Notes under the pieces: generated by a model
Databases searched by the model: none
Told to the model about the DNA's origin: nothing
What the model saw: the letters and a program-made list of their open reading frames with translations, nothing else
Position numbers and translations under genes: made by a program
In this document: positions 32,093-44,160 of the stretch, in pieces
How positions within the stretch are numbered: the stretch's first letter is position 1
How the letters are laid out: each line of letters opens with the position of its first letter
From: Plasmopara viticola
Lineage: Eukaryota > Oomycota > Peronosporomycetes > Peronosporales > Peronosporaceae
NCBI GenBank assembly: GCA_001695595.3
Contig: MBPM02000002.1
Location: 2,517,608-2,581,607, forward strand
Length of the DNA: 64,000 nucleotides
Reading direction: 5' to 3'

Positions 32093-33628
32093 ATGTTGGT
32101 CTCTTCCCTTCGTAGCGCCAGTCGCGCCATACTCGCTCTCTCCTCGCTCGTCCTTGCGTATCAAAGTGACGCTGCCACTGCTGAAGCAGCCACTCCGAAC
32201 GTCCTGACATGCCTCGAGACGGCCGGGATCCAGAAATCAACGCCCACGACCCAGAGTTGGGCCATGGACATTGAGGCCTGGAATTCGCGCGTGAGTCCCG
32301 TTCCTTCGGTCGTTGTTTTCCCAAAGACAGAAGAACAAGTTTCGGCTGCTCTCAAATGTGCTTCTGCTTCCGGTGTCAAAGTGACAACGCTTGGTGGCAA
32401 CCGTTCGTTCTCGAGTCTGGGCTTTGGGCGAAACAATGGTGCCCTCATCATGAACTTGAAGTTTCTCAAGCACCTTGTCTATGACGAGGCGACGGAATTG
32501 TTATCATACGGTGGCCCCGTCATGATCTCCGAAGCTGCGAATTTCTTGTGGAAGAAAAGCCAGCGAGCTCTCCCCCACGGTCGTTGTCCCGATGTCGGAA
32601 TGACCGGCGTCGCTGCTTCGGGTTTTGGTACAATGTCACGTGCAACGGGTACGGTACTGGACAATCTCGTGTCCGTGCGTGTCGCACTTGCGAACGGTTC
32701 AATTGTCGACGCTGACGCTCAGAAAAACTCGGATCTCTTTTGGGGGGTTCGTGGAGCCGCCAGTTCCATGGGGGTGGTCGTGGACTTTAAGATCAAGACT
32801 TTCAAACCTCCGTCATCGCAGGTGACAAACTACACAATTGCATTTGATTCGAGCCACAAGCCGACGCAACAGGACATTGTGGACGCTTTGATTGGAACGC
32901 AAACGTGGGCCCTAAGCAACGAAAACAACGATTACTTGTCCATCCGATTTAGCCTCAAAGCCAAAGCGGATCTCAAAGGCTTTTTCTACGGCTCGAAGGT
33001 AGAAGCCACGAAGGTTCTTGGAACGCTCATGAAGCACCTTCCTGCTACAATGGTTCTTACGTCCAGTGAGAACGATTTTTGGACCTCCGAGTCGATTGGC
33101 ACCCCAGGCCTTGCTGACCAGACCATTACACCTCGTCGCTTCTTTTACATTACCTCCGTGACGATCCCTCGTAAGACCCCGCTGACGAGTGCCACGGCTT
33201 CAGCCCTGTTTTCTCACACGGCCTTTTCTTCTGAGGATTCGAGTGCTTCGCTCTCGGGCTTTATCGACATCTGGGCTGGCAAATATACGTCAACTATCAA
33301 AGCTGATGCCTCGGCCTGGAAACACGATGACAATCTACTCCTTATTCGCTGGGATATGCGCACGGATACTTTCGACAAGTCGTTTCCCACGACTTCGCTT
33401 TCTTCGATGCGCAACAACTTTTACAAGTTCGTGGACGCTTATAAAGCTTCGGGTGGTGTCCCTGGTGGCTTCCCGACGTACCGCGATGACGAGTTGACGA
33501 TCAAGGAATTGGCCGGGTACCTCTACGGCGGCGGCAACTTTCAGAAGCTGCAGCAAATCAAGACCAAATATGATCCAAAAGAGATGTTCAACACGGACCC
33601 TCAAGCTATCCCCGCCCTGGCAGCTTAA
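32093..33628 (+). CDS. Secreted FAD-linked (BBE/glucooligosaccharide-oxidase-like) oxidase
   Basis: An intronless gene of 511 codons from the ATG at 32093. The frame is open back to 31916, but starting at 32093 gives a good signal peptide (MLVSSLRSASRAILALSSLV, cleavage near residue 27) and mature enzymes of this family have ~480-500 residues. The N-terminal FAD-binding domain shows VVVFPKTEEQVSAALKCA, GGNRSFSSLGFG (~101-112), HGRCPDVGMTG with C165, and LFWGVRGAASSMGVVVDF. The C-terminus carries the berberine-bridge-type segment YGGGNFQKLQQIKTKYDP. These enzymes oxidise sugars, oligosaccharides or alkaloids with O2, giving H2O2. The histidine that usually binds FAD (GGH) is replaced by N103, while the cysteine of GxCP is present as C165. 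Extracellular action on host or wall sugars is plausible; the substrate cannot be told from sequence. Confidence 0.85.
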   Translation: MLVSSLRSASRAILALSSLVLAYQSDAATAEAATPNVLTCLETAGIQKSTPTTQSWAMDIEAWNSRVSPVPSVVVFPKTEEQVSAALKCASASGVKVTTLGGNRSFSSLGFGRNNGALIMNLKFLKHLVYDEATELLSYGGPVMISEAANFLWKKSQRALPHGRCPDVGMTGVAASGFGTMSRATGTVLDNLVSVRVALANGSIVDADAQKNSDLFWGVRGAASSMGVVVDFKIKTFKPPSSQVTNYTIAFDSSHKPTQQDIVDALIGTQTWALSNENNDYLSIRFSLKAKADLKGFFYGSKVEATKVLGTLMKHLPATMVLTSSENDFWTSESIGTPGLADQTITPRRFFYITSVTIPRKTPLTSATASALFSHTAFSSEDSSASLSGFIDIWAGKYTSTIKADASAWKHDDNLLLIRWDMRTDTFDKSFPTTSLSSMRNNFYKFVDAYKASGGVPGGFPTYRDDELTIKELAGYLYGGGNFQKLQQIKTKYDPKEMFNTDPQAIPALAA

Positions 33629-34915
33629 GGGCAGAAACGTGCATTGTGAGTGTCAGTTTTTTACCTTTAAATACATTGAGTGAGCATTGTGATTCATTGA
33701 TTTGGTACCGCAAGAAAAAAATAGTACTCTTGTAGTAATTGACTGCCTTACTTGGACCGTGAGTCAGCGATGACATAAAATATAGCATTTTTGTGAGTAA
33801 GGCTGGAAGGCAGTTTTGACAGTGTATCCTTCGAACAGACAAAATGCGTAAGCGGCGATTTCATAAATGAGCCCCTTTTTGGTCGACCAACTGCGATGTC
33901 AGCAGCAACAAAACGTGCGATTAATGTTTGTGTACTTGCAGTAGGTCAGTCTCCTGGCGTTCAGACCGACGACAGCCACGTTTACGTTGCCTACGGTGAC
34001 AAATCGTCTTCGGATTTGTGACAGAAAGGACATCAATGCGTTAGTTTGCCACGAAATAAGGACTTTTGTGGCCGTTAGGCGTTCAGCAATGCGTTTGTTG
34101 TGCGTGCGACTATGAGATGGTGTCTAAAGCCTTAGTACGATCGGATAACTTTCTCTGCAAACTCTAGTGCGGCCGCTATTTCTTTTGATGACCGATTAAA
34201 TAGGCTCTTGTCTCCTCATGAACTTGAGTAGCACGTGCTTGGTGATCATCAAGTCGTCGTGTAGGCCACACTAACCTCGATGAAGTTTCCTACATAACGT
34301 CTCAATAGGTTTACACTTTCTGGGTTTATAGTTGCATATGGGCCCTACTTACTTAACATCAGTCCTGTTTTATACAAGAAGTAGAACAGAGGACGTAATC
34401 ATGCATGTGCACCATTTAAGTATCATACCGCGTTTAGTAACATGGGATATAGGCTTGGGAAATTTAACGCCCTCGAGTTCACAAATTACTTTCTCCCTGT
34501 CATGGCCACGTTGAAAAATATCAAAACTGAAATCTCAATTGTGCAACGTATACAGAGAGCTAAATGAATGACTAATTACAATCTCGAGGTTTCGCAGCAA
34601 GCTCAAATATACACGACCCGTGCAAGCCAACTAATGGTTGACTTAGCGAACATAAGCAATAATAGGTAAGAACAATATGGGAGAAATATTGTATCAAGTA
34701 AAGTAGTCCTTAAACTGCACACGTAGCTCCTTATAATATCAGAAGTACCGATCGATTGTCGACCGAGTAATGGTTTACATTTCTGCATGTCTTATCTGTG
34801 CAATTTTGCCATACCTGATAGCTATTGTCATCATTCTTAAATGTACTAACTGTCTGAAACCTTGCAAAGATTTCGATACGGATAGAACAACCTTTCCGCA
34901 CCTGTCAAATCAGCA
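33629..34915. other. No gene recognised
   Basis: 3' flank of the FAD oxidase followed by stop-rich DNA. Short frames on both strands have no recognisable motif. Confidence 0.5.
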
Positions 34916-34919
34916 ATTC

Positions 34920-35960
34920 GAACTGCTCTAAGACTTACTAGCTTCGATAGGTCTGAAGAGGTGGCGGTATTTCTATCCCTCTTTGCGGCGAAGTAGCTGG
35001 AATGCGTCATGGCGTACGAGCGCTGAAAGCAAGAGTATGCTTAAGTGCTCAAGCAACACGAAAGTAGAAAGTGCCTACGATCGGTGAGGCTAACAGCTTC
35101 CATTTTTAAAGGCAAAAAAAGTCGAGAGCCCTTATTTGTGAGCTCAGGCGGTACAAATGGCGGCTTTGACCACGGCTGACGAGGTATGCACTCTTTGGCC
35201 TCGAAGGTTTGACGAAGAGCTTGTCACTCAACCGTTAAGCTTTGCTAAGAGCACACGAACACACAGTTAAAAGCAAAATTCCTTTCAGCGTGCTTTGGTT
35301 TCCGCCAACATTCGAACTTTCTTGCCTGTTTAAAGGGTGAGCGAAAAATTTATAAATCTAATTTTGACAATCGACGGCGAATATTACCGGAGCAAGACTT
35401 TCCGATAAAGTCAGGGTGACTGTGCTCATGGACAAATTAAGAGCTAGTTTGCGCTTCTTCCAGCCTTTTTTTAGGAGTACAGCCACAGACGTGCTCGATC
35501 TTCCGAAATGCCGTAAATGGCCAACTCCCTGTTAATAGGGCCCGAAGTGTTGATGTCTAAAAACTCGCTGACTCGGGGCCTGTCACAATGGGTATATTCA
35601 TTGCAACGCAAAGAAACATTCAATGTTTTTGCTGCAGTGAGCAAGGGCACATGGTCTGTGCCTGTGACAAATGGCTGAAGATATGGCTTGCTTAAAAGTT
35701 TTTAAAACCGCTTAAAAAATAGCCGCGCCCTCACAGCAAGGTAATCGATTTTACTAATTGAGGTTGGGAATCCTACCGGGATGTGTCAATTACAATTTAG
35801 CTCCAAGGAGCCTGGAAGCTTTCGGAGGAATTGCCAACAGCGTTGAATTGATTTCTATACAAGGTGCGAGGAATAGACATCCCGTATCGAGTTTGATCGA
35901 CTTTGGCGCGTCGCAAAGTTGTGCGTGTCGACAAGTTTTAGCTGAGAGGTAAATGTGTCA
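34920..35960 (+). pseudogene. Ty3/gypsy gag-protease remnant
   Basis: Fragments in shifting frames follow the gag order of a gypsy element: a segment around 35300 with FLACLKGERK, then near 35620 the zinc knuckle CFCCSEQGHMVCAC (a variant CCHC), then within the frame 35758-35952 the peptide HPVSSLIDFGASQSCACRQV. LIDFGAS corresponds to the aspartyl protease active site, usually LIDSGAS or LVDTGAS. Many stops are present. It does not closely match the other gypsy copies in the window, so it may be another lineage. Confidence 0.55.
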
Positions 35961-36790
35961 ACAACTTTTATTTTTTTTTAGTAAGCAATGAGTACGATTG
36001 TAAGTATGTAAAATAAACAAAAAGTCTCGGATAAAGATGAGGCAGATTTAAAACTTGAAAAATCCGTTAAGTTTAATATTATCCGTTTATTTGAGTAGTG
36101 GGACCTGAAATATCTGTAATACCTTCAGTAATTATATATACTTGCTCAGGTTTTATTGTAAAGCAGCCAATTGCACATCAGAAGTGAAAGTCTTGTTGTA
36201 CAAGCTTGAGTTAATAGCAACCATTGTCGTTTATAACGTTCGATCCATAAATCGTGCACTTCAAGCTACGGCATGCTCGAGTAGATTTTACTCATTTGTG
36301 TTAAGGCTACAAATTTAGTGTTTGCTGTCAAAATGTACATACACTCGACATCAGATCTAACTCAGACCCAGAAACGTTTTAAACAATATCGAACAAGAAT
36401 TGAAGCCCTTCAGCTTTTTTTGCTTATAGCAGTGGCAGTGGTGAGAGAGCTGGTAATACCTAAGAAATCAATCGTACCAGGTCCGAGCCATCCTTGTCTT
36501 CAGATCTCTAACGCTTCGGAAAAATGATTCAAGTGTAATTTGGTCCACCGCGAAATAGGTGCCGTCCGGTCGCACTGAAGTTAAACTCGACTCCGTTCAT
36601 ATGTACTAGCTTCCAGAGCGTCCAAGCGGCGAATTAAGCATATAAGCTTACTGCTTAGCGTTCGGGCTCGCATCGGCAGAAATGTACCCACTCGGAAGCG
36701 GTGAGTACTTCACCTAGCCCACACAACTGATTTGGTTATTTGGAACGACTTAAAGAAATATTGAGGATCGTTGTCTTTGACTATTTCTCT
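35961..36790. other. No gene recognised
   Basis: Follows the gypsy protease remnant, where reverse transcriptase would be expected, but no RT motif is seen. Stop-rich short frames only. Confidence 0.45.
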
Positions 36791-36799
36791 TTTTCCTGC

Positions 36800-37165
36800 T
36801 CCCCGTTTTGGTCACCTCATCAACGAGAGCGTTCTAGATGGGTTTTCCTGGTAAGTTGAATTTTACATATAGCTCTAATTACAAGCGATAAAGGCAATTT
36901 GACAGCGTTTTTGAGAAATAAGGATTTCTCTGAAGCCTTAGCAGGCGATTTTACTGGCAAGTAGCTACCACATTCATCGCCCGCAGGTGGATGTATGAAC
37001 AAGTTTATATCAGATAGATGAATTGGTTTAACTTCCCCGCTTCAATGGAGTAGGCTTTTAGAGCATTTCTTGCATGACTGATTTTTTTGGTAAGTATAAA
37101 GTTCAATGCTTACCACCCACTGTGTAGGCTTTGCCTTTGCTGTATCCTTTGTAGCAAATGCACGC
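36800..37165 (+). repeat. Possible third copy of the 13.15-14.17 kb repeat
   Basis: A TCACCTCATCAAC block near 36812 and an ACCACCCACTG...CTTTGCTGTA block near 37110-37150 occur in the same order and orientation as GTGACCTCATCAAC (13252) and ACCGCCCACGG...CTTTGCTGTA (13635-13700). The intervening sequence aligns only poorly. If real, it shows that the arm sequence is a dispersed element rather than unique DNA. Confidence 0.35.
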
Positions 37166-37169
37166 CAGT

Positions 37170-39830
37170 TGCAACAAATACACTTAAATTGATGCCCCTG
37201 TGAAAGCTGAAGAAGCCTTTTTTGGAAGTGGCTTGGATGACTCTGCCGACTGCTAGCCTTTTTGCTATCGGTGTGGTAATTGCTATGATCAAACGACTTT
37301 TTGCATTAAAAGAAAAAAGTGATAGAAAGTTTGTTCCTTTTTGTCAAACGTAATGCAAGTTTTAGCGGGGAAGGATGTGGCTTTTATATAAAGCTAGGCT
37401 TTTAATATAAAGCTGGTATTTCAATAATATGCACCCCAACTAATTTTTCTATCGGTTTGTACAATGAGGCATTGAAGAATAATTAAATGGATGTTGTTTC
37501 TGCCTTTGTTGTTGGATTATTATTAGGGCTAAAAAAAGATAGTCACGAACCAGATAAGATATTAATTGTAACAGATACATATATTCTTAGAGTGCAGCTT
37601 ATTGCAAGTTTAAAGCCGAAAAAGAGGTTCTAGATCCGAGGACCGTATACCTTCTTGCATGCTTTCTCTGTGAGCAGTAATGTGTGCCGAGTCAAACCAT
37701 GTGGTCACCGTAGCAATTGATCGCACATTTAATTTGGACTATGGCAAGTCGGCTGCGGATGCTCTGGCTTGCAGGATGTATCTCATCGCTTAAGGAGCTA
37801 TAAATGTCAATTGGAGTTGCTACAACTTCTTACAAACACCAGCGATAATTTAGCGATGCGTTACCTCGAACTTTGACGAGGTCGTACACTACCTTGCACA
37901 AAGGAGAAAGATAGAAAGTGTGCAAATTTCTAGTGGGGCGAGTGAACTAGGAATCAACGTTTTAAAGCGACTGCAACTACAAAAGCCTTTTTAAATGCCT
38001 ATCAAATGTCATTTATTTGATAAAGCAATTATTTGATTGGTCTTAGCATTTGCTTTGAATAGATGATTGGACTACCTCTTTGGTATTACTTAAGATATTC
38101 CACGGTATGAAGTTCTCGTCGTGCACCTCAAGCCCATCAATAGTATTACAGAGCATATTAGTAGATGCTTGCTTCGCTGAAATTTATCAAGCAGAATAAG
38201 GTTTTTCCAACATTAAGCAATATTGATGCGTCTAAATCTAATAAGATAAATGAGTCGTATCTAGCACCGATTTGTGAAAAACTGGTCGGCCATTAAATTT
38301 TTTTAGCCATCTATCTTCTCTTATATGCGATATTTCTACAGCGCTTCGAGAGCAACACTAACAGCCTCATAGCTACTAGGACATACTGTATGCTCGACGT
38401 GGCGGTACGAATCGCCCCAGACCGCAACTGACCCCCCCTTCATCTTTTAGCGCGAAAGATAGCATTTGAAACATGCATTAATATAATATAATGGTGAAAT
38501 GCTCGTCTGTGGCTCGAAAGTTACCAAACAAATTAAATTTACGAAATAAGAGATCTTACTTTTTCTTAATAGGCGGTATACCTCGCTTCGCTCGGATCAG
38601 ACATTTTACTCTAACATTGAGACCGAATGGAGTCAAATCAACTTTATTAACACTTTTATATATGCAAACTTGTCGTCCCACCGAGGCGAGCTGTCTGTAC
38701 ACCTTGCGTACCCGCAGTATGGCGTACGCAGTACACGGCCTTTATTTGAGGGGAATTTTTTGCGCTAATTACTGTTACAGAGCGCTGGCTATATGATTAA
38801 AGCAGTCGAACTGCACCAACAGAGTGATCACATCGTTTTTAAGTGGCCACTTTTAATGCAAATACGTTAATAGCTAGGGTAAGCAGCGTTTTTACTGCCG
38901 CTCGACACGATTTAATGAACAACACCAAGAAGCTTTGCATCTCCATCACATTTCGATTCTATAAGTTACAGCTCATACATATATCGTATTTCATTGTTGA
39001 CGATGTTACAAACGGTACAACATTTTTACCATTTCAAAAAAATATACATATATGTAGCCTAAAAGCATAGTGCATAAAATGTAGCTTACACCACTGGTAT
39101 GAAGAATGGTAAGCGTGATGTAGTATGTACGAGTAACAAGACAAAGGCTGTGCGCGACACTGCATGTATAAAATACCACTTTTCTTTTTCAGTATTAAAT
39201 TCAGCGGCCAAGCGCTTACGTCGTTTTCGATACGTTCCAAACAATGCGTACCGATTTTCGGTTCATCCGATTGTGACCGCTTGAAAATTAGTTGCTACTC
39301 GAGACCTCAAGCAAAGTTTATTTTAGCGGCTATCTATATACAACCCTGGTTGCCAGAGTTGTTGTGGAGAGTAACTTAGGTGCTATTGCAGAAGATCGGG
39401 GTGATTTTTTGGTGGAGACATACGTGTTCGCTTACAACGCACTTCGTAAAGTGTCGGATTATCAAGCCTTGAGATAAGTCCTTGAGTGTACAAAGTAGCC
39501 AAGGCAGTGCTGCAATTTTTATAATTATGATCGAATTTTAAATTACTAACGAATGTTTCCAATCAAGCGTAAGTGAGTATTCAGCTTGCTGGCACTAGAA
39601 CGGATATACCACGCGTTTGTAGGCGCCGCACAACGTTTAAAAGTTGATGATCAACACAAACTTGCCGCACACGTATCATTATGGGTTAACGCGAGAAGGC
39701 AAAATCTAATACTGTTGGTTAGAAGGCAAATTGTGAAGTGAGTATATCAAGAGATCCTTAGTTTGCAATCCTATTGCTACGTCATTACCTATAGAACCTA
39801 CGAGAAGCCTCTAGAAGGCGCCGATGTCAT
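37170..39830. other. No gene recognised
   Basis: A/T-rich and stop-rich. Short frames (for example 38491-38796 plus) show no domain. No repeat partner was found elsewhere in the window. Confidence 0.5.
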
Positions 39831-39834
39831 TCAC

Positions 39835-39855
39835 TGACGTCACTCTATGACGTCA
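39835..39855. promoter_or_regulatory. Paired TGACGTCA palindromes
   Basis: Two perfect 8-bp TGACGTCA palindromes start at 39835 and 39848, 13 bp apart. TGACGTCA is the classic CRE/bZIP binding site. They lie about 275 bp beyond the last recognisable coding part of the minus-strand copia remnant, where its 3' LTR would be, so they may be LTR regulatory sites. Two ACCGGTAA/ACCGGTAAC repeats follow at about 39869-39890. Confidence 0.35.
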
Positions 39856-40130
39856 TAACCGATAAGGGACCGGTAAATAGACCGGTAACTTGCCAGCCTG
39901 TATGCCATATGCGGTGTCGTATCGACTCTCTCACTCACCGCTAATGCTGTACTCGTTTTGGTCCAATACCACAAACATGCAGCAAAAAGTTGAGTCTTTA
40001 AGTTTTCAGATCCTTGATTGATATGTCGGCCAGCTAATCTATAGTCAGTACATACCTGACTATGATAGTACTTCGCGCCACATTAAATGGTGCCGGATGT
40101 CGACGTTCTTGGTTCTGGCGTTATACTGCG

Positions 40131-41880
40131 TTATTGACCTGTCCGATCGCATCCTGATTGTCTTTCCAAGTCTGTGTAGCTCCCACCTGCTCGTAACCAA
40201 GATCCTTGGGCATCATGCGAACCCACAGCACCTCTTGAGTACAAAGGCTTAGAGCCATGTACTCTACATTTGCCGAACTCAGTGTCACTGTACGCTAAAC
40301 CTGGACTCAAAACCACTGGTGCGCCACCGATCATCACCATAGTCTCCGATATTGAGCGTCGATCGTCGATGTTACAGCCCCAGTCCGCGTCCGTGTATGC
40401 AGTAATCTGCATTTTGCTAGTACTGCCATCGTAGATGATCCCATAAGCTCCTGTCGTCTTGAGGCATCGGAGAAGAGGAATTGCAGCCTTCCAGTGTTGT
40501 TGTCCTAAAAATTTTAAAACTCGCGACAGCTGCGTAATCACGAATGCCACGTCAGGACGTGTACATGCCATACCCGAAGCACAAGGGTTTGGAATTGCTT
40601 CGGCACCCTGTTGGTGAATTCGACGCACCACGTCATCGTTGCACCGGTTCTGTCGTACCATGAGCATATCGGTTTAAATTCGTGATCTGTCTCTATTTCG
40701 AAATAAATTCGACCTTGCCCAAATCCTTTATTTAAAACGAGTTCTTCAACGCCGCTATTACCTCCTGAATATCCTTGGTACTATAGTCCATGAAATATTT
40801 TCGGCATGAGCCTTGAGCTCGGCTCTCATTGCTTAGACCCACTTCTCAGCGTCATCACTGTACATGACTCGCTTTTAATTTAACTGGAGCATCATCCGCA
40901 TCGCCAACACTGGCAGCATGAGCCAGTGCAGCTTTAGCTATTAATCTTTCGTCATCAATCTTTGCACACTTTGCCCTTGGCTGGTCGCCTTCTTCTTGTT
41001 CATTTCGCTCTTCGCCATCACTTCTACCATCCTCGAGAGAAAGCATGGGCTACCTAGTACGTTTCTGTTCCGGTTGATATACTAGCCTGTGTTCGTAGGA
41101 CGCACGAGAAGGCGGGTGGTATTGTCCCAGCTCCAATCATGTTATTGTCGGACAGAAGGGCAAAGGTGGCTGAAGCATGTTGTTTTCTTGGTCGAAAGTA
41201 CCTTCGTTTTTCAATCTCTACGTCCGGTGGATGGCATTCAACGCCTTCCATATGAAATTCCTCTGTAACTCACTTACTTTCAGTAACCTTGACGATTTGA
41301 TCGCCATTCTTGGCTACATGGGTCACCGTGTCATGCTGTGGTGAAACGGTGGAGTTTATGCCGTCCACTTTACGCTCATCGAGCCGTATCGATCGCACGA
41401 CTTTACTTTAAAGCTCTCCAAAACGATAACATGATACCCTTTGCGCTCTCTGCGTATCCAATAAAATCCACCGGAAACTCTTTGGCTCGAACTTTGTCCT
41501 CTTGACGTCGTCAACATGAGCGCAATCGTGTAAGCCTAAGACTGGCAAGTGTCCTAGCTCCGGCTTCCGCATGAAATCTATATCATAAGGCGTAACTTCT
41601 CCTCTTAATGTGCTGGATAACGAGTTGATAAGATACACCGCCGTGCTGACTGCTTCTGCTCACCATTCGATCGACACTCCTTAGTAGTGTAGCACGGTCC
41701 GTGCTTTTTATTATCGTGCGTTCATTAGCTTCACAACTCCGTTTAGTTGAGGGCTGTAAGGCACGGTGCGCTGATGCATAAAACCACTCCTGGCACAAAT
41801 CTCGCTCACATTCTTGTTCACAAGTTTCGTCCCGTAATCTGATCGAAGAAATTTCAGTTGTCTACCTCAAGCACTCAACC
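40131..41880 (-). pseudogene. Ty1/copia integrase to RNase H remnant
   Basis: On the minus strand the order is that of a copia polyprotein. Near 41865-41740, LKFLRSDYGTKLVNK and HQRTVPYSPQLNGV are typical of the integrase core. Within the frame 41638-41408, LPVLGLHDCAHV and RWILLDTQ correspond to the integrase C-terminal segment. A poorly conserved linker follows. The frame 40667-40131 carries TRPDVAFVITQLSR, then YTDADWGCNIDDRRSISE, the diagnostic copia RNase H motif. The reverse transcriptase core with YxDD is missing and the pieces are in different frames. The element is dead and internally deleted. Confidence 0.8.
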
Positions 41881-41889
41881 ACTTCAATT

Positions 41890-42925
41890 TTTAAAAGTGA
41901 ATTTAACATTCAAAAGGAAGGGAAACTATCCACAAGTACGTCTTCAAACTTCCGGCCTTGGGGTCGGAAAATTGTGAAATGATAAAGCGGTTTATTTTTG
42001 AGAATGGATTACGGGAAGATACCGGAAAGAAGATCAAGGGAAAGAGTCCAATTACACTCCACAAGGCCGTTAAAATCATCCTCGACTTCGAGTTTGCCCA
42101 TCAATCGGGTAGATCAAATCGTCTGTCGGCCATGTCGTTCAAGACGGCGCCTTTAGAATTTGCGAATAAGTCACGACCTCAAAGACCAAGGACAATAACG
42201 ATGGCTGAACTAACCCGGTAACATGGAAGAATTTTGGCGTTGTCGGCCACATATTACCGCAATGCAACTCTTCTAATTGTAAGGAAGCGAATCGTTATAG
42301 AAGGAATGCACTATATGCTACTTTCGAAGCAGAAGCTCAAGCTTTCGAAGACGTTGGTCAAGATTGTCTTCATTGACAATACATGTAGACACAACGATGT
42401 ATCCGAAGACTAAGCTAAACGACTTCTTTTAGAGTAACTAAGGGTGAGATGATGCGAGTTGACCTTAGTTACAACAAGGTTGTTCACCCTCGACGATCGG
42501 TGCACATGAACTTGCAGATACCTGACAATCCTTAAAAATCAGGAACGCTCCGAGTCGTACCTGCTCCTGAAAATAAGGATGCTATCATCGGCATGATGTG
42601 GCTTTGCGAGCAAAATTAAGATACTAACAGGATTACAGGGTGCATGTCTCCGCGCATCAACACGGAGCACCACGCGGCAATTCGACTTAACCGCAAAATC
42701 AACGTTTGATAGACTGCTGCGCAACGCAAGGCTCGAATTTATCAAAGGCGCAAAATTTTCGATTACTAGCGCACCATGGCCTTTTGATGTATGAGGCTGT
42801 TTAATTCTTCTCACCAGTATTTGACAATGTTGCGTCACAACAAAGACATTGAAGCTGTCTTTGTCATCAATCCGCATGTTTTCGGGTCATACTCAAAATT
42901 CTTCGACCTGAAGCGTGTGCACAAT
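41890..42925 (+). pseudogene. Ty3/gypsy gag-protease segment, inverted relative to its leader
   Basis: The frame 41958-42221 contains CEMIKRFIFENGLRED, KSPITLHKAVKIILDFEF and related gag core sequence. Later parts match the protease/linker region of copy A, ending with LRHNKDIEAVFVINP near 42825. The element parts are those at about 28250-29220 in copy A. The leader and gag start of an element of the same family lie immediately to the right on the opposite strand, so this block looks like the downstream half of that element, turned around. Confidence 0.6.
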
Positions 42926-44160
42926 AAGGTATAAATAATGCTAATGTCTTGTGCACGTCATGCGCTCACAGTCGGCAATAAATGCACGGTGTCAACTCAG
43001 GACGAATTTGCTCAAGTTACTTGAGATAAGAGTCACAAAGCTAACGACTCTGTTGTCATTAAGTAGCGCTTATTGGCGTAGTGTTACTCCTTTGCGAAGC
43101 TCCATAATTTAGTAATTTTGCCAGACCTCCCTACATTGAAAGGAGGATCTCTCTCCTTTTGCTCGCCTCTTGATCCGACAAAAAAATATAAGGCGCTAAA
43201 TTGCCTGTTGCATTTAAATCTGCTTTTAAGCTTACACCTGGGTTTGTTGTTGCTGTTGTTGGTGAGTGAGATATCATAGTAGTTTCTTCCTGGACAGTGT
43301 GTCTTGTCCTGTGGCTGCAGAAAAAGTCGGGTTTGTCTGAGTGTTTAAATCTGCTTGGCCATTGGCACTTGTCACATCTTGCGGAGTAGGCTCTTGTGAA
43401 CTTGAGCACGGTGTTGGCTGTGAGGTTTTTATTGTTGTCGAGAGAAATTGTTCGGCTCAGCCGACGCGGTCTTGAATTTAAAGATTGGCGCGAATCTGTG
43501 CAGCCGCTTTCTTAGGCCATACTTGCTGGACTTCACAGCACCTTAAATATAATCTACCAGACTGTAGTGAAACCTCAAGAATCAAAAACGAAACAGATTT
43601 ACTTGATTTTCCAGTCTTCGCTATTGGTAAAAATTGGAAAGGGTCGTCCAATGAAGCTTCTTAAAACTCATGGGTTTGCTGTTTTAGGCGCTTGAGGGTT
43701 TAATTGATGTCGTGCACTAAATTTTGGCACCTGAGACCTCACAATCCGGGATTTCGTTTGGAATTAATTGGACAAGTTTCAGCTGTTTCATTGTTTTCGA
43801 CCAAGTCTTTTGAAGCTCGTCGAGCTCCTTCAAACGGCTCTTCAGGAATTCCGTGGTGCTTATGAAAGGATTTGTGGATCACGAGTATTCTTTTTTCCAT
43901 ACAGCGAAGCCAAACGAAACAGCTCAGTAGTAATACATATAGATCAAGCAAAGTCAAGTGGATAAATTATGGACATTACTTTCGGCAGCGGAATAGAGAT
44001 CAAAAAAGGCAAATGCACAAAATCACATACCAAGTATAGGAAAGCCAGATGCTTGTATTACATTAGCGTGCAAGTACACATACCAACCACTGAACGCTAA
44101 GTTCGTGCTGAAAGACTACCCTTATTAATCTAGTACTTCCTACTATGTGGCTCGTACTAA
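42926..44160 (-). pseudogene. Ty3/gypsy leader and gag N-terminus, minus strand
   Basis: Read on the minus strand from 44160, the sequence matches copy A from about 26945 (CGAGCCACATAGTAGGAAGT) through the leader (27180-27330) to gag near 28010-28160 (GCTACTTAATGACAACAGAG against GCCACTTAATGACAACAAAG). The frame 43409-43131 probably is a gag N-terminal piece. Homology stops close to 42930, where the plus-strand segment begins. Confidence 0.65.

Noticed and set aside
36540..36720. Faint 5S rRNA-like string (CTGAAGTTAAAC)
   Set aside because: Only about a dozen bases resemble 5S rRNA; the remaining conserved boxes and the length do not match.
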